Position numbers and translations under genes: made by a program
Shown here: positions 26,685 to 35,564 of the stretch, piece after piece
Layout of the letters: each line of letters begins with the position of its first letter
How positions within the stretch are numbered: position 1 is the first letter of the stretch
Source of the DNA: Pseudomonadota bacterium
GTDB lineage: Bacteria; Myxococcota_A; Polyangia; GCA-2747355
Direction: 5' to 3'
DNA: 64,000 nucleotides
Assembly: GCA_016711215.1 (NCBI GenBank)
Contig: JADJTL010000001.1
Coordinates: 186,001 to 250,000 of the forward strand
The notes under the pieces: generated by a model
Databases searched by the model: none
The model's input: the letters and a program-made list of their open reading frames with translations, nothing else
What the model was told of the DNA's origin: nothing

Positions 26685-28049
26685 CTACGCCTCATCCTCG
26701 CCCGCCTGCTTGGCGCGCAGCGCGCGCGCCGCAGCCGCGGCGGCCGGGGGCCCGAGCTCGCCCGTCGGTTTCTCGCTGACCCGCCAGCCACCGCTGCCGG
26801 GCAAGTCGACCCGGGTCGCGCCCGCGTCCAGCGCGTCGCTGCCGTGGGGCGACTGCGGTCGGCTCGGCGCCGCCTCGGTCTGGCGCGTCACGGCGGCGTC
26901 GCTCCAGCACACGACGCCGTCGACGTCGGCGCGCAAGCGCTCGGCCTCGGCGCGGAGCAAGCGCGCCAGCTCCGGGCGCTGCTCTTCCACCGCGGCCTCG
27001 TCCGCGATCAGCTCGAGTCGGTTGAGGTGGCTCTTCAGCGTCACGTCGAGGTTGCTGAGTAACTCCTCGCTGCGAAACGCGGTGTCGTGGCGCCGGTGCT
27101 GGAGCAGGAGCAGCTCCTGTTCGAGCTCGAGCTGCCTCAGCCGCGCGCCGAGGCAGCGGCCGATCAGCTCGAGGAAGCGACCATCGGCCGGGCTGAAGAG
27201 GCCGGCCATCGCTGCGGTGTCGGCATAGAGCAGGCCGTGGACGCGTTCCCTGCTGCGCAGCGCGGCGCAGACCGCGGAGCGGACATTGCGTAGCGCCACG
27301 CTCGCACGATGGCGAAAACGCTGATCGAGCTGCGCATCGAAGGAGACGACGGCGTGGTCCGCGAGCAGCGCGCGGCGCAGGATGCCCTGGCTCGGTGGCT
27401 GCCAGGGTTCCTCGTCGTCGCGCAGCGACGGGCTGCGCGCGACCACGACGAGCCCCTCGGCCGTGTCGCCACGCAGGGCCAGCAGGCACTCGGCCTCGAG
27501 CGCCGTGCGGATCGCGGCGACGGCGTGCTCGAGCAGGAGCTCGGCGCTCTCGGTCTGCTGCGCGAAGGTGATTGTGCTCGCGAGTGCTTCCATCTGGGCG
27601 TTGAGGCGTGCCAGCGAGGTGCCCTCTTGCAACGCCAGCTCGACGAGCTGTGAACCGCCGGTGTTCTCGTCCAGCGGGCGCGCGCGCGGGTGGCGCTGCG
27701 CCGGATGCTCGCTCGCCGTAACCAGCAGCACGACGTCGGGGCCGAGCGCCACCAAATCGCCTGAGCGCAGCGCGGCAGGGGCGGCGAGGCGCGCCGAGTT
27801 GACGAGGGTGCCGTGAGCCGAGCCCAAGTCCTCGACCATCGGCACGCCGTCCGCGATCCAGATCGCCGCGTGCTGGCGCGAGACCGAGGGCACGGTGACC
27901 TGGAAATCACTGCGATCGGAGCGGCCAAGCACGAGCCGGTCGGGCCCGAAGCTGATGGTCGGAGGCTGCTCGAGGGTGCTGACGTCCTCGCCAACGACCT
28001 GAGTCAGGGTGAAGTGCGTCAGAGTCACGGGGGTGGTAATCGAGGTCAT
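26685..28049 (-). CDS. FHA domain plus GAF domain signalling protein
   Basis: 454 residues. An N-terminal FHA domain (about 28-115: LVLGRSDRSDFQVTVPSVSRQHA, then DLGSAHGTLVN) is followed by a helical connector and a GAF domain (about 160-320: ECLLALRGDTAEGLVVVARS, SAVCAALRSRERVHGLLYAD). The C-terminal third is coiled-coil-like and acidic/basic, ending in a Pro/Gly-rich tail. There is no kinase or cyclase domain, so it is a sensor-adaptor. FHA-GAF fusions are frequent in Myxococcota. It is alone, with the tRNA gene divergent upstream. Confidence 0.88.
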   Translation of the reverse strand: MTSITTPVTLTHFTLTQVVGEDVSTLEQPPTISFGPDRLVLGRSDRSDFQVTVPSVSRQHAAIWIADGVPMVEDLGSAHGTLVNSARLAAPAALRSGDLVALGPDVVLLVTASEHPAQRHPRARPLDENTGGSQLVELALQEGTSLARLNAQMEALASTITFAQQTESAELLLEHAVAAIRTALEAECLLALRGDTAEGLVVVARSPSLRDDEEPWQPPSQGILRRALLADHAVVSFDAQLDQRFRHRASVALRNVRSAVCAALRSRERVHGLLYADTAAMAGLFSPADGRFLELIGRCLGARLRQLELEQELLLLQHRRHDTAFRSEELLSNLDVTLKSHLNRLELIADEAAVEEQRPELARLLRAEAERLRADVDGVVCWSDAAVTRQTEAAPSRPQSPHGSDALDAGATRVDLPGSGGWRVSEKPTGELGPPAAAAAARALRAKQAGEDEA

Positions 28050-28135
28050 CAGGATCGGCCTTTGACGCCGGCGCCGCCCAGCAAGCTAGGCGCAGTCTAG
28101 GCAGCCTCCGTTGCGCTGTAAACCGCGCAAGTGGC

Positions 28136-28165
28136 TTGACACCCGCGCACGCCTTGGGTTACTTG
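28136..28165 (+). promoter_or_regulatory. probable promoter of tRNA-Gly
   Basis: A perfect -35 box TTGACA followed, 18 bases on, by TACTTG, a weak -10. Transcription would begin about 5 bases before the mature tRNA. The -10 match is poor, so the call leans on position and the exact -35. Confidence 0.5.
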
Positions 28166-28176
28166 CGCTTTGCCAT

Positions 28177-28248
<72 letters not shown>

Positions 28249-28250
28249 CC

Positions 28251-28280
28251 GAAGCAGTCTGAAGCAGTCTGAAACAGGCT
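28251..28280. repeat. three 10-bp repeats after the tRNA
   Basis: GAAGCAGTCT occurs twice in a row, followed by a degenerate copy GAAACAGGCT. They lie between the tRNA 3' end and its terminator and would be in the trailer RNA removed on processing. Confidence 0.8.
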
Positions 28281-28291
28281 GCGTCCGCTCG

Positions 28292-28330
28292 AATACGCCC
28301 AGCCGAGCCGTCGGGTGGGCGTATTTTTTT
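28292..28330 (+). terminator. Rho-independent terminator of tRNA-Gly
   Basis: A 10-bp perfect stem (AATACGCCCA / TGGGCGTATT) around a 14-base loop, followed directly by a T-run. It is the clearest intrinsic terminator in the window and ends the tRNA transcript about 80 bp after the tRNA. Confidence 0.93.
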
Positions 28331-28462
28331 GCGCTTGCGTCCCCTCGCGCCCCTCGGTGGCGCTGCCCGTCGCCACGCTGGCCAGCCGGTCATTTCGCGA
28401 GGCGCTTGGGCCGCCTCGGCCGCTGGTGAGCCATCCAGCAGCGTGGTAAACGCAGAGGGGCC

Positions 28463-29074
28463 ATGCCGAGCGTTGATCCCAGCCCAGGCGCGGAGCCCGC
28501 CGCTGACGCTGAGCTCGTACCCCGACTGCTGACCGGCCTGATGCGGGTTGGGATGCTGCTCCGCAGCGACGGGCTGCGCCGTGGGCGCGCCGTGGGCCTA
28601 ACGCCGACGCAACGACAGATCCTGTTACTGCTGCGCACACGACGACGGCCGCTGCGGCTGGCCGAGGTGGCTGGCTCGCTCGACCTCGGTTCGCCGACCA
28701 TCAGCGCAGCGGTCGGCGCCCTCGTGCGCAAGGGCGCGGTGGTCCGTGAGCGCGAGCCGGGCGACCGGCGGGCGCTGGCGCTGCGCCTGACGTCGTCGGG
28801 GCGGGCCCTCGCTGCGGCGCCGGCCTGGCCGCCCGAATTGCGTCGGGCGGTGGCGGCGCTGCCGGAGGCGGAGCAGGGGGCCCTCTTCAGGGCGCTGGTC
28901 GCCGTGGTGCGAGCGCTCGAGGCGCGCGGCCAGTACCGCACCGGCGCGGCCTGCCTCGCCTGCCAGCAGTTTCGTGCCGTCGTCGGCTGCGAGCGCGAGG
29001 CGAGCGGCGTCTGCGCCTGGATGGGTGGGGTCGGTACTCCAGCCCTTCGTCGCCCGCAGAAGCTGCGGCGCTGA
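28463..29074 (+). CDS. MarR-family transcriptional regulator with Cys-rich tail
   Basis: 203 residues, ATG start. The winged helix-turn-helix spans about 45-115: LTPTQRQILLLLR, LRLAEVAGSLDLGSPTISAAVGALVRKG (recognition helix) and the wing REREPGDRRALALRLTSSG. Past the usual dimer helix there is a tail with four cysteines, CLACQQF, then C and C within about 20 residues (about 165-188), which could bind metal or form redox disulfides. The cupin and AmpG-like genes follow on the same strand. Regulated genes and ligand unknown. Confidence 0.85.
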   Translation: MPSVDPSPGAEPAADAELVPRLLTGLMRVGMLLRSDGLRRGRAVGLTPTQRQILLLLRTRRRPLRLAEVAGSLDLGSPTISAAVGALVRKGAVVREREPGDRRALALRLTSSGRALAAAPAWPPELRRAVAALPEAEQGALFRALVAVVRALEARGQYRTGAACLACQQFRAVVGCEREASGVCAWMGGVGTPALRRPQKLRR

Positions 29075-29174
29075 GGCTTCGCCGAGCAGCCCGCTCGAGC
29101 CACGGCCTGCCGATTGCGGCGCGAGACCTGGGCGGTGTGGTAGGGTGGCGCCGAACTTCAGCGTGGAGTGAAGC

Positions 29175-29543
29175 ATGGCCTCGAGTGTAACGCAGCCGCT
29201 GAGGGCCCCCGGTGGGCTGCTTCCGGCCCAGCCGACGGCGCTTGCCGCTGTCGTCGAGTATGGCACCGGCGCGGTGGTTAGCCGCACGCTGGCGAAGGGC
29301 CGAGCCGGTACGCTGACGGTCTTCGCCTTCGACCGCGGCCAGGAGCTGTCGGAGCATTCGGCGCCCTTCGACGCCTATGTTCTGGTGCTCGAAGGCAGCA
29401 TGGAGCTGAAGATCGGCGGGACGCCGCTGACCGCGCGCATGGGTGAGGCCGTGCTGATGCCGGCCAACGTGCCGCACGCCTTGCAGGCGCGCGAGCGCTG
29501 CAAGATGCTGCTGACGATGCTGCGCGACCCGCCGGCCGCGTAG
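29175..29543 (+). CDS. small cupin-domain protein
   Basis: 122 residues forming one cupin barrel. Motif 1 is degenerate (ELSEHSAPFDAYVLVLEGSME, about 57-77) and motif 2 reads GEAVLMPANVPHAL (about 90-103). The ligand His/Glu set is partly present (His60, Glu73, His101), so metal binding is possible. No enzyme-specific sequence was recognised; cupins of this size are often stress or sensor proteins. It lies about 100 bp after the MarR gene, possibly its target. Confidence 0.85.
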   Translation: MASSVTQPLRAPGGLLPAQPTALAAVVEYGTGAVVSRTLAKGRAGTLTVFAFDRGQELSEHSAPFDAYVLVLEGSMELKIGGTPLTARMGEAVLMPANVPHALQARERCKMLLTMLRDPPAA

Positions 29544-29614
29544 GCGCGCGGGGGGCGCTGGCGCTCGTTGGCGCTAGTTGGCCCAGCGGCCATGCCTGTG
29601 CGACATAGAGGGCG

Positions 29615-30859
29615 ATGCCGCGCCTCCTCGAGCCCTACCGCAGCTGGCGTGTCGCTGCGATGCTGCCGCTGGGCTTCGCCTCCGGGCTCCCCAATCCGCT
29701 GACTGGCGCCACCCTGACGGCCTGGCTGCGTAGCGCGGGCGTCGACCTGACGACGATCGGCGCGCTCGCGCTGGTCAGCCTGCCCTACAACCTGAAGTTC
29801 CTCTGGGCGCCGCTGCTCGACCGCTTTGACCTGCCCTGGCTCGGTCGGCGCCGCGGTTGGATGGCGGCGCTGCAGTTGGGGTTGCTCTTGGCGATCGCCG
29901 CGCTCGGCATGGGCGATCCTCGGCGCGCGCCCCTGGCCCTCGCGCTCTTGGCCCTGCTGACCGCGTCGCTCTCGGCCAGCTTCGACGTGGTCGTCGACGC
30001 CTACCGCACCGACGCGCTCGTCGCCGCTGAACACGCGGCAGGCACGGCTCTCTTCGTCACCGGGTACCGCCTGGCGCTGATCGTGGCGGGCGCCGGCGCG
30101 TTGATTCTTTCCGACCATCTGAGCTGGTCAGTCGTCTACGCGGCCCTTGCCGCGCTGACGGCTGTCGGCATGCTCTGCGCTGTGCTGGCGCCGCCAACGC
30201 TGGCCGAGACGCGGCGCCCCGCCAGTCTGCGCGAGGCGATCGTGGGACCCCTGCTGGAGCTGCTTGGTCGCCCCCACGCCGGCGCCACACTGGCGGTCGT
30301 GCTGCTCTACAAGGTCGGCGACGTAATCGCCGGCTACCTCCTGACCCCCTTTCTGCTGGACGTCGGCCTGAGCCGAAGCGAAATCGGTGCGATCCAGAAG
30401 GGGCTTGGCTTGTTCGCGAGCATCGGCGGTGCGCTGCTCGCGGGCGACCTCGTGCCGCGGCTCGGCCTGCGGCTCGCGCTGCTGGCGTTCGGTTTGCTCC
30501 AGGCGGGCGCCAACGTGCTCTACATCGCCGTCGCCGCGCTCAGCGGCAGCAGGTTGCTGGTCGGCGCGGCGGTCGGCATCGACAGCCTCTGCGGCGGCCT
30601 CGGTACGGCAGCCTTCATCGCCTTCATGATGTCGCTCTGCGACCGTCGCTTCACCGCTTTCCAGTATGCGCTGCTCTCGAGCCTCTCGACGGTCGTGGGG
30701 CGGCTGCTGGGCGCGGGGGGCGGCTGGTTGGCCGAGCGCTGGGGTTGGTCGCTCTTCTTCGCGATCACGATCGCTGCGGCACTGCCGGCGCTGGCCGTGC
30801 TCTGGCGCCTACCCGTCGTCGTCGAGCGGCGCGAGGATCCAGCGCGGCGACCCGGCTAG
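29615..30859 (+). CDS. ampG: AmpG-like MFS permease
   Basis: Inner-membrane transporter of the AmpG family, which imports GlcNAc-anhydroMurNAc muropeptides for wall recycling. 414 residues and about 12 hydrophobic helices. AmpG landmarks at the start: FASGLPNPLTGATLTAWLR, DLTTIGALALVSLPYNLKFLWAPLLDR and GRRRGWM. The ATG follows AGAGGG. It complements the lytic transglycosylases elsewhere in the window. The last 4 bp overlap the end of the convergent PAP2 gene. Confidence 0.9.
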   Translation: MPRLLEPYRSWRVAAMLPLGFASGLPNPLTGATLTAWLRSAGVDLTTIGALALVSLPYNLKFLWAPLLDRFDLPWLGRRRGWMAALQLGLLLAIAALGMGDPRRAPLALALLALLTASLSASFDVVVDAYRTDALVAAEHAAGTALFVTGYRLALIVAGAGALILSDHLSWSVVYAALAALTAVGMLCAVLAPPTLAETRRPASLREAIVGPLLELLGRPHAGATLAVVLLYKVGDVIAGYLLTPFLLDVGLSRSEIGAIQKGLGLFASIGGALLAGDLVPRLGLRLALLAFGLLQAGANVLYIAVAALSGSRLLVGAAVGIDSLCGGLGTAAFIAFMMSLCDRRFTAFQYALLSSLSTVVGRLLGAGGGWLAERWGWSLFFAITIAAALPALAVLWRLPVVVERREDPARRPG

Positions 30860-31845
30860 CGGCCCGTCGCGCGCTGCTCGCGTCTGCGCAGCAGCGCCGC
30901 GACCAGCGTGTCGGCGAGCCAGGCGTAGGCGGCGCCGACGATGGCGTCGAAGACGTAGTGATGCTGCAAGTAGATCGCGGAGAAAGCGACGAGGAGCGCG
31001 AAACCCAGCGTGCTGATCGCCCAGGCGCGCCCCTTCTCCCGCGCGGCGAAGAAGCAGAGCATCGGATAGCCCACGTGCAGTGAGGGCATGGCGCCGAAGA
31101 CGTTCGGGTTGCGGGCGTAGAAGCTGCGGAAATAGCTGATACCGAGCAGCGCGTCGAAGCGCGCTGTGCCGGCGGCGCTCGGGGCTGCATTCAGTCGGGC
31201 CGGCCCGAGGCCGTAGCGCATGACGTACCAGGGGGGCGCGGCGGGATAAAGCAGATAGGTCGCGATGCCGAGCACGCTGATGACGAAGAAGCCCCAGCCC
31301 AGGCGGGCCATCCGCTTCGGCTCCTTGACGCCGAAGTAGAGCGCCATCAGCACGAGCTCGAAGATATAGACCATGTAGGCCAGGCCGCAGAGCAGGTCGA
31401 GGAGCACTACAGTGTGGCGCGCGAAGTACTCGGGCAGGGTCAGACGGCCGCCCAGGGTCTCGATGCCGAACCAACGCAGCTCTGCATGGTACAGGTCAGC
31501 GACATGGATCCGCCCGCGCAGCGCGCTGAGGAAGCGGCTGTTGTCGTAGGCCAGCGCAGTCAGGCCGAGCGGCAGCGCCCGCCACGAGAGGATGCCGACA
31601 CGCGGCGGCATCCAGGCCAGGCCGATGAAGATCCCCGCCATCAACAGGTGCTCGCTGCGAAGACCCATCGTCAGCGCGGTCAGCAGCAGCTGCAGCGGGA
31701 AGGCGACCAGACAGATCCAGCGCCAGCGCCTGAGCTCGGCGGGAAGCCCTGGCGCACCCTCGCCGTCCGGGGGAGCCGCTGTCGCCGGGTAGGGCGGCGC
31801 GTCCGCTTGGTTGGCGCGGTCGCGTGGTGTGGTCTCGGCGGTCAT
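30856..31845 (-). CDS. PAP2-family membrane phosphatase
   Basis: 329 residues, multi-pass. PAP2 signatures in the C-terminal half: KEPKRMARL (motif 1 region), MPSLHVGYP (about 245-253) and LQHHYVFDAIVGAAYAW (about 290-306), with the catalytic His in the last. These enzymes dephosphorylate lipid phosphates such as phosphatidic acid or undecaprenyl pyrophosphate. It begins 15 bp after the VTT gene, which itself follows the pgs genes, so all five may share one transcript. Exact substrate unknown; it could recycle carrier lipid. Confidence 0.85.
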   Translation of the reverse strand: MTAETTPRDRANQADAPPYPATAAPPDGEGAPGLPAELRRWRWICLVAFPLQLLLTALTMGLRSEHLLMAGIFIGLAWMPPRVGILSWRALPLGLTALAYDNSRFLSALRGRIHVADLYHAELRWFGIETLGGRLTLPEYFARHTVVLLDLLCGLAYMVYIFELVLMALYFGVKEPKRMARLGWGFFVISVLGIATYLLYPAAPPWYVMRYGLGPARLNAAPSAAGTARFDALLGISYFRSFYARNPNVFGAMPSLHVGYPMLCFFAAREKGRAWAISTLGFALLVAFSAIYLQHHYVFDAIVGAAYAWLADTLVAALLRRREQRATGR

Positions 31846-31860
31846 CGCGGCGTGGCTCGC

Positions 31861-32742
31861 CTAGCCCGACGGCGCGGGCGTCGCGAAGGGCTGCGGGGGC
31901 GGGCCGGCGCTGGCTTGCTCGTCGTCGGTCACCGGCGTCTGTGCGGGGGTCTGGTGCGCGCGGCCGCGCCGCTGCGCCACCTTGATGGCGATGGCGACCA
32001 GGCTCAAGGCGACGACCGCCATCAGCAAGAGCCGCGTCGGCACGTTGAACGCCGCGCCGAGCCACGCGTAGGCGGCGATCCGCGGCGCGCGTCCGAGCGC
32101 CGTGGCCGCCAGGAAGCGGCGCAGGCTATAGCCGTTGAGGACGGCCAGCGACCGCACCGCCCAGAAGGGCAGGAGCGTGAAGGGGAAGAGGGTTACGGTG
32201 AGAAAGGGCGCTCGCTCGAAGTAGCGTAGCGTGCTCCGCACCCGCCGATCCTGACGCAGCCGCTCCAGCCGGGCGTGCGTCAGCGCCCAGGCGTAGATGT
32301 GCCAGTTGAGGTACTCCATCAGCACGAAGACCGCTGTGCCGACGAGCGTGATGCCGGCGATCGAGGCGTACTTCGAAGTCTCGAGGATCAGCAGCTCGAA
32401 CGAGGCCGGGACCAGCGGTGCCACGACGCTGTTGGCCGGGACGGTGAGGAGGCCGAACCAGACCAGCGGCACAGCGTCGTTCCAGAGCAGGGTGATCGGA
32501 ATGCCGAGCAGGGCGACGACGCCTGTAGCCCGCAGGAAGAGGTCCCAATGCCGAGGACCTCGCTCGCGGGTCGACCAGCGCCACGTTGCTCTCAAAGCTG
32601 ACAAGGAATCGCTCCGGACTCGCCGCCGCGCTTGGACGACGGCGCTGTAGATAGAACAGCCGCGGGCGACTGTAAAGGCACGTAGCCATCGTCGGGTCGC
32701 GCTGCCCCGCGCGTCGGTGATGCGGGTCACGTCCGCTTGCAC
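31861..32742 (-). CDS. VTT/SNARE-associated (DedA-like) membrane protein
   Basis: Up to 293 residues from a GTG; the start is uncertain because the first 50 residues are basic and no Shine-Dalgarno sequence is seen. The core has hydrophobic helices and the VTT-type block PFLTVTLFPFTLLPFWAVRSLAVLNGY then RRFLAATALGRAPRIAAYAWLG. DedA/VTT proteins act in lipid or carrier flipping and membrane homeostasis. The C-terminus is Pro/Gln-rich. It is 37 bp after pgsW. Confidence 0.75.
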   Translation of the reverse strand: MQADVTRITDARGSATRRWLRAFTVARGCSIYSAVVQARRRVRSDSLSALRATWRWSTRERGPRHWDLFLRATGVVALLGIPITLLWNDAVPLVWFGLLTVPANSVVAPLVPASFELLILETSKYASIAGITLVGTAVFVLMEYLNWHIYAWALTHARLERLRQDRRVRSTLRYFERAPFLTVTLFPFTLLPFWAVRSLAVLNGYSLRRFLAATALGRAPRIAAYAWLGAAFNVPTRLLLMAVVALSLVAIAIKVAQRRGRAHQTPAQTPVTDDEQASAGPPPQPFATPAPSG

Positions 32743-32779
32743 GCCGCGGACGCCCCGCGCGCTGGCGTGGCGGTCGCGC

Positions 32780-33922
32780 TCAGATCATCGGCTCGGGCCG
32801 CGCGGTTTCCGCCGCGTGGCTCTGGCCCGCGAGCAGGCGGTGGCCCCAGTCGAGGCGCAGAAAGCCGACGAGCAGGGCGACGATGGCGAGCAGGGCTCCG
32901 CCAGCCAACCAGGGATTATAGGCCTCGCGAAAGAAGGTCTTGCCCTGACCGACCGCTGGCAAGGACCGCGGCTGCAGCTCGAGTCCGTAGTCCTGCGCCA
33001 GCTTGCTGATCTTGCTCAGATGAATGACGGGGACGCCCTGCTGGACGAAGCGCGTCATCACCGAGTCGATTTGGGGGCCACGTGGCAGCCGGCGGTTGAG
33101 GCCCGGGCTGAAGAGGTCGCGACCGACGCGCGTGCCGACCGAGGTCGTGCCACCGCCGACGTTGACGTAGGCCTTGATCTCGGCGTCACCGGCGCGCTCC
33201 CGATAAAGTGCCATGCGCTGCGTCAGGCTGTCGTCGTAGTTGCGCACCTCGAGCAGCGGAAGGCCGTTGCGGGCGACCGCTCCCCGCACCAGATTGCGCC
33301 CGCGCTTCGAGAGGCCGAGCGCGCGATCGTCGATGCCCCCGGGCGAGGCGGCCGCGCTGCGATGGCTGAAGATGTGCCAGCGCAGCAGCGCCATCTCCAT
33401 GTCGGGCCACATGAAGGTCGGCTGGTTCGCGCCCCATTGGGACGCGCCGGCGCTGGTGATCACCACCGGGGTGACGCGCAGCGTCTCGACGGCGGCGAGC
33501 ACGGCGACGTTGAGCGCGGGGAACGATCCCGAGAACCCGAGGGCGACCGTATCACCGGCCTTGACGTTGGCGCGCAGCAGCAGCTCGACGACGACGGCGG
33601 CGAAGTTCGGGTTGATCGAGGTCTGCTTCGCCGTGAGGTGGCCGGTGTTGGTCGTCACGGGGGAAATGAGCTCGCCGATCAGGCCGGAGCGCGCCGGGTC
33701 GGTCTCGGCGTCGATCGGCAGCCCGCGCCGCAGGCGCTCCTCCTTCAGCGCCTTGAAGGCGCGCAGCGCCAGGCGCGCAGCTTGGAGCTTCTCGCCGTAC
33801 CAGCGCTGCTTTTCGTGGACGCGCACGGTCTCCACGGCGCCGAGGGCCAGCCCGGCGACGGCCGCGATCAGCAGCAGCAGGCGCAGGGAGAGTCGTTGCG
33901 GCCGCCAGTAGAGCTTCTTCAT
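32780..33922 (-). CDS. pgsW: poly-gamma-glutamate system protein
   Basis: 380 residues from the ATG (MKKLYWRPQRLSLRL), whose start overlaps the pgsC stop by 4 bp. One N-terminal transmembrane helix (LLLLIAAVAGLALGAVETV), a large outer domain and a C-terminal helix (WLAGGALLAIVALLVGFL). It matches the protein found beside pgsB-pgsC (GLIGELISPVTTNTGHLTAKQTS, PNFAAVVVELLLRANVKAGDTVALGFSGSFPALN), thought to aid polymer synthesis or transfer. Biochemical role is not established. Confidence 0.85.
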   Translation of the reverse strand: MKKLYWRPQRLSLRLLLLIAAVAGLALGAVETVRVHEKQRWYGEKLQAARLALRAFKALKEERLRRGLPIDAETDPARSGLIGELISPVTTNTGHLTAKQTSINPNFAAVVVELLLRANVKAGDTVALGFSGSFPALNVAVLAAVETLRVTPVVITSAGASQWGANQPTFMWPDMEMALLRWHIFSHRSAAASPGGIDDRALGLSKRGRNLVRGAVARNGLPLLEVRNYDDSLTQRMALYRERAGDAEIKAYVNVGGGTTSVGTRVGRDLFSPGLNRRLPRGPQIDSVMTRFVQQGVPVIHLSKISKLAQDYGLELQPRSLPAVGQGKTFFREAYNPWLAGGALLAIVALLVGFLRLDWGHRLLAGQSHAAETARPEPMI

Positions 33923-34368
33923 CGTGCCAGCTCCGTGCCCACGGTCAGCACCAGAATCAGCCGCACCAGCACGACGACGATGGCGAGCGAGGCCAGGGTC
34001 TGCGGCACGGTCTGGCGGTCCATCCACACCGCCACCAAGCCCGGGATGACATAGCCGATCGCGCTCAGCTCATGTCCCCAGGCGCTCGACCAATAGTTGA
34101 CCAGCATGCCGATGATGTAGCCGACGAGGATCATCAGCGCGGTTCGGCGGCGACCGTAGACCACGAGGAAGGTCGAGAGCAGGCGCACGATGCCGTAGGT
34201 GGCCAGCGCCACCGCCAGCGTGGTCAAGATGTGGAGCGGTCTCATGATGTAGAGCGCCATGTACCCGGGGACGATCAATCCACCGGAGGCGACGCCGAAG
34301 AGCTCGCTGCAGAGCAGCGAGACCGCCAAGCCGATGCCGACCGAAAGGGCGAGCAGCTCCATCGTCAT
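33919..34368 (-). CDS. pgsC: poly-gamma-glutamate biosynthesis membrane protein PgsC/CapC
   Basis: 149 residues with four or five hydrophobic helices. It shows the PgsC signature GLIVPGYMALYIMRPLHILTTL near residues 30-50 and GYVIPGLVAVWMDRQ in the third quarter. It forms the membrane synthase with PgsB. The ATG at 34368 is chosen because it overlaps the pgsB stop by exactly 4 bp; another ATG lies two codons inside. Length is normal for the family. Confidence 0.92.
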   Translation of the reverse strand: MTMELLALSVGIGLAVSLLCSELFGVASGGLIVPGYMALYIMRPLHILTTLAVALATYGIVRLLSTFLVVYGRRRTALMILVGYIIGMLVNYWSSAWGHELSAIGYVIPGLVAVWMDRQTVPQTLASLAIVVVLVRLILVLTVGTELAR

Positions 34369-35564
34369 CCCACCGCGCCGCGCAGCTGAGCACGATTGCC
34401 GAAGTAGCGGACCAGGGCCAACCCGTCGCCGCCGATGTTGGCCATGCCGACGATCAGGGTCGTCTCGCGGCAAAGGCCGATGATGGTCTCGAAGATCTCA
34501 TCGACGCGTGGGTGCTCCGCGTAGACGAAGCGGCTCGCGTCGATCCCGCGCCCCGCGGCCATGCGCGCAAAGAGATACGCGCCGCTGCCCATCAGCGCCA
34601 CGCGGTCGGCCTCGCGCCAGAAGTCCGTGTCGCAGGCGAGCTGCACGGTGCGGGAGGGGCGATCGGCGCGCAGGTTGAACAGCGCGACGGTTCGCTGGAC
34701 GTCGGCGTGGCGCTGACGCACCAGGCGCCAGATGCGCTCGGTGGAGAGCGGGTCGTTGGCGGCGAAGGCGTTGACGAAGACGATGCGGCGGCCGAAGAAG
34801 TTGAGCTCGGCCTCGGTGAGCGCGCCGGGATCGGGGTCGGCGGCCCACATTCCCGCCAGCGCCGTTGCGCGTGGCACGCTGAGCTCGGCGAGCACCTTGA
34901 GGGCGAGGGCGACGTTCTCGCGGTGCTCCGTGTAGCTGAAGCGCGCGAGGTCGTCGGCGCCGACGGCCTCCAAGTCCTCGTCCTCGACCGTGACCAGGCG
35001 CGTGCCGCGATCGGCCGCGGCCTCGCGCAGGATCTGCAGGTGCTCGCGCTCGGCGGTGATCAGCACGCCGCCCACCGGGATCATCCCGGCCAGGGCCCGG
35101 CCGACGTCGGCGACGGTCGGCCCCATCACGTCGAGGTGGTCGGCCCTCACGTTGGTGATCACCCCGTGCGTCGCGCGCACCAGCTTATGCTCCGTCAGCC
35201 AGTGAAGCTCCGGTTGCAAGGCCATGCACTCCAGCACCAGGGCCTGGGCGCCAAGCGCATGCGCCGCGCTGACGATGCGGATCTGTTCGATGATGTTGGG
35301 GCCTGCCGGCCGGAAGACGGGCAGCTCCCGACCGTCGGGCAGGATCATCCGTGGCAAGGTGCCGGTGGTCTTGGCTGCCGTCGTGACGCCATGGTGACGC
35401 AGCCCGGCGGCGATGAGGCGCGTCAGGCTCGACTTGCCGCGCGTACCGCTGACGTGGATGCGGCAGGGAATGCGCGCCAACCGACGGCGGTGGGCCGCGC
35501 TCTCCCAAGCACCGAGGGAGATCAGGGCCGTCGCCGCCACACCGAGTAGCTCGACGCCAATCAT
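34365..35564 (-). CDS. pgsB: poly-gamma-glutamate synthase PgsB/CapB
   Basis: 399 residues. An N-terminal membrane helix (VAATALISLGAW) precedes a Mur-ligase-like ATP domain: P-loop HVSGTRGKSSLTRL (about 37-50), KTTGTLPRM (65-73), RPAGPNIIEQ and the ADHLDVMGPT block. It activates and adds glutamate to poly-gamma-glutamate. The start is the ATG before IGVELLG; the frame is open further upstream but that part is not conserved-looking. First gene of the pgsB-C-W set, transcribed away from the lipase. Confidence 0.93.
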   Translation of the reverse strand: MIGVELLGVAATALISLGAWESAAHRRRLARIPCRIHVSGTRGKSSLTRLIAAGLRHHGVTTAAKTTGTLPRMILPDGRELPVFRPAGPNIIEQIRIVSAAHALGAQALVLECMALQPELHWLTEHKLVRATHGVITNVRADHLDVMGPTVADVGRALAGMIPVGGVLITAEREHLQILREAAADRGTRLVTVEDEDLEAVGADDLARFSYTEHRENVALALKVLAELSVPRATALAGMWAADPDPGALTEAELNFFGRRIVFVNAFAANDPLSTERIWRLVRQRHADVQRTVALFNLRADRPSRTVQLACDTDFWREADRVALMGSGAYLFARMAAGRGIDASRFVYAEHPRVDEIFETIIGLCRETTLIVGMANIGGDGLALVRYFGNRAQLRGAVG

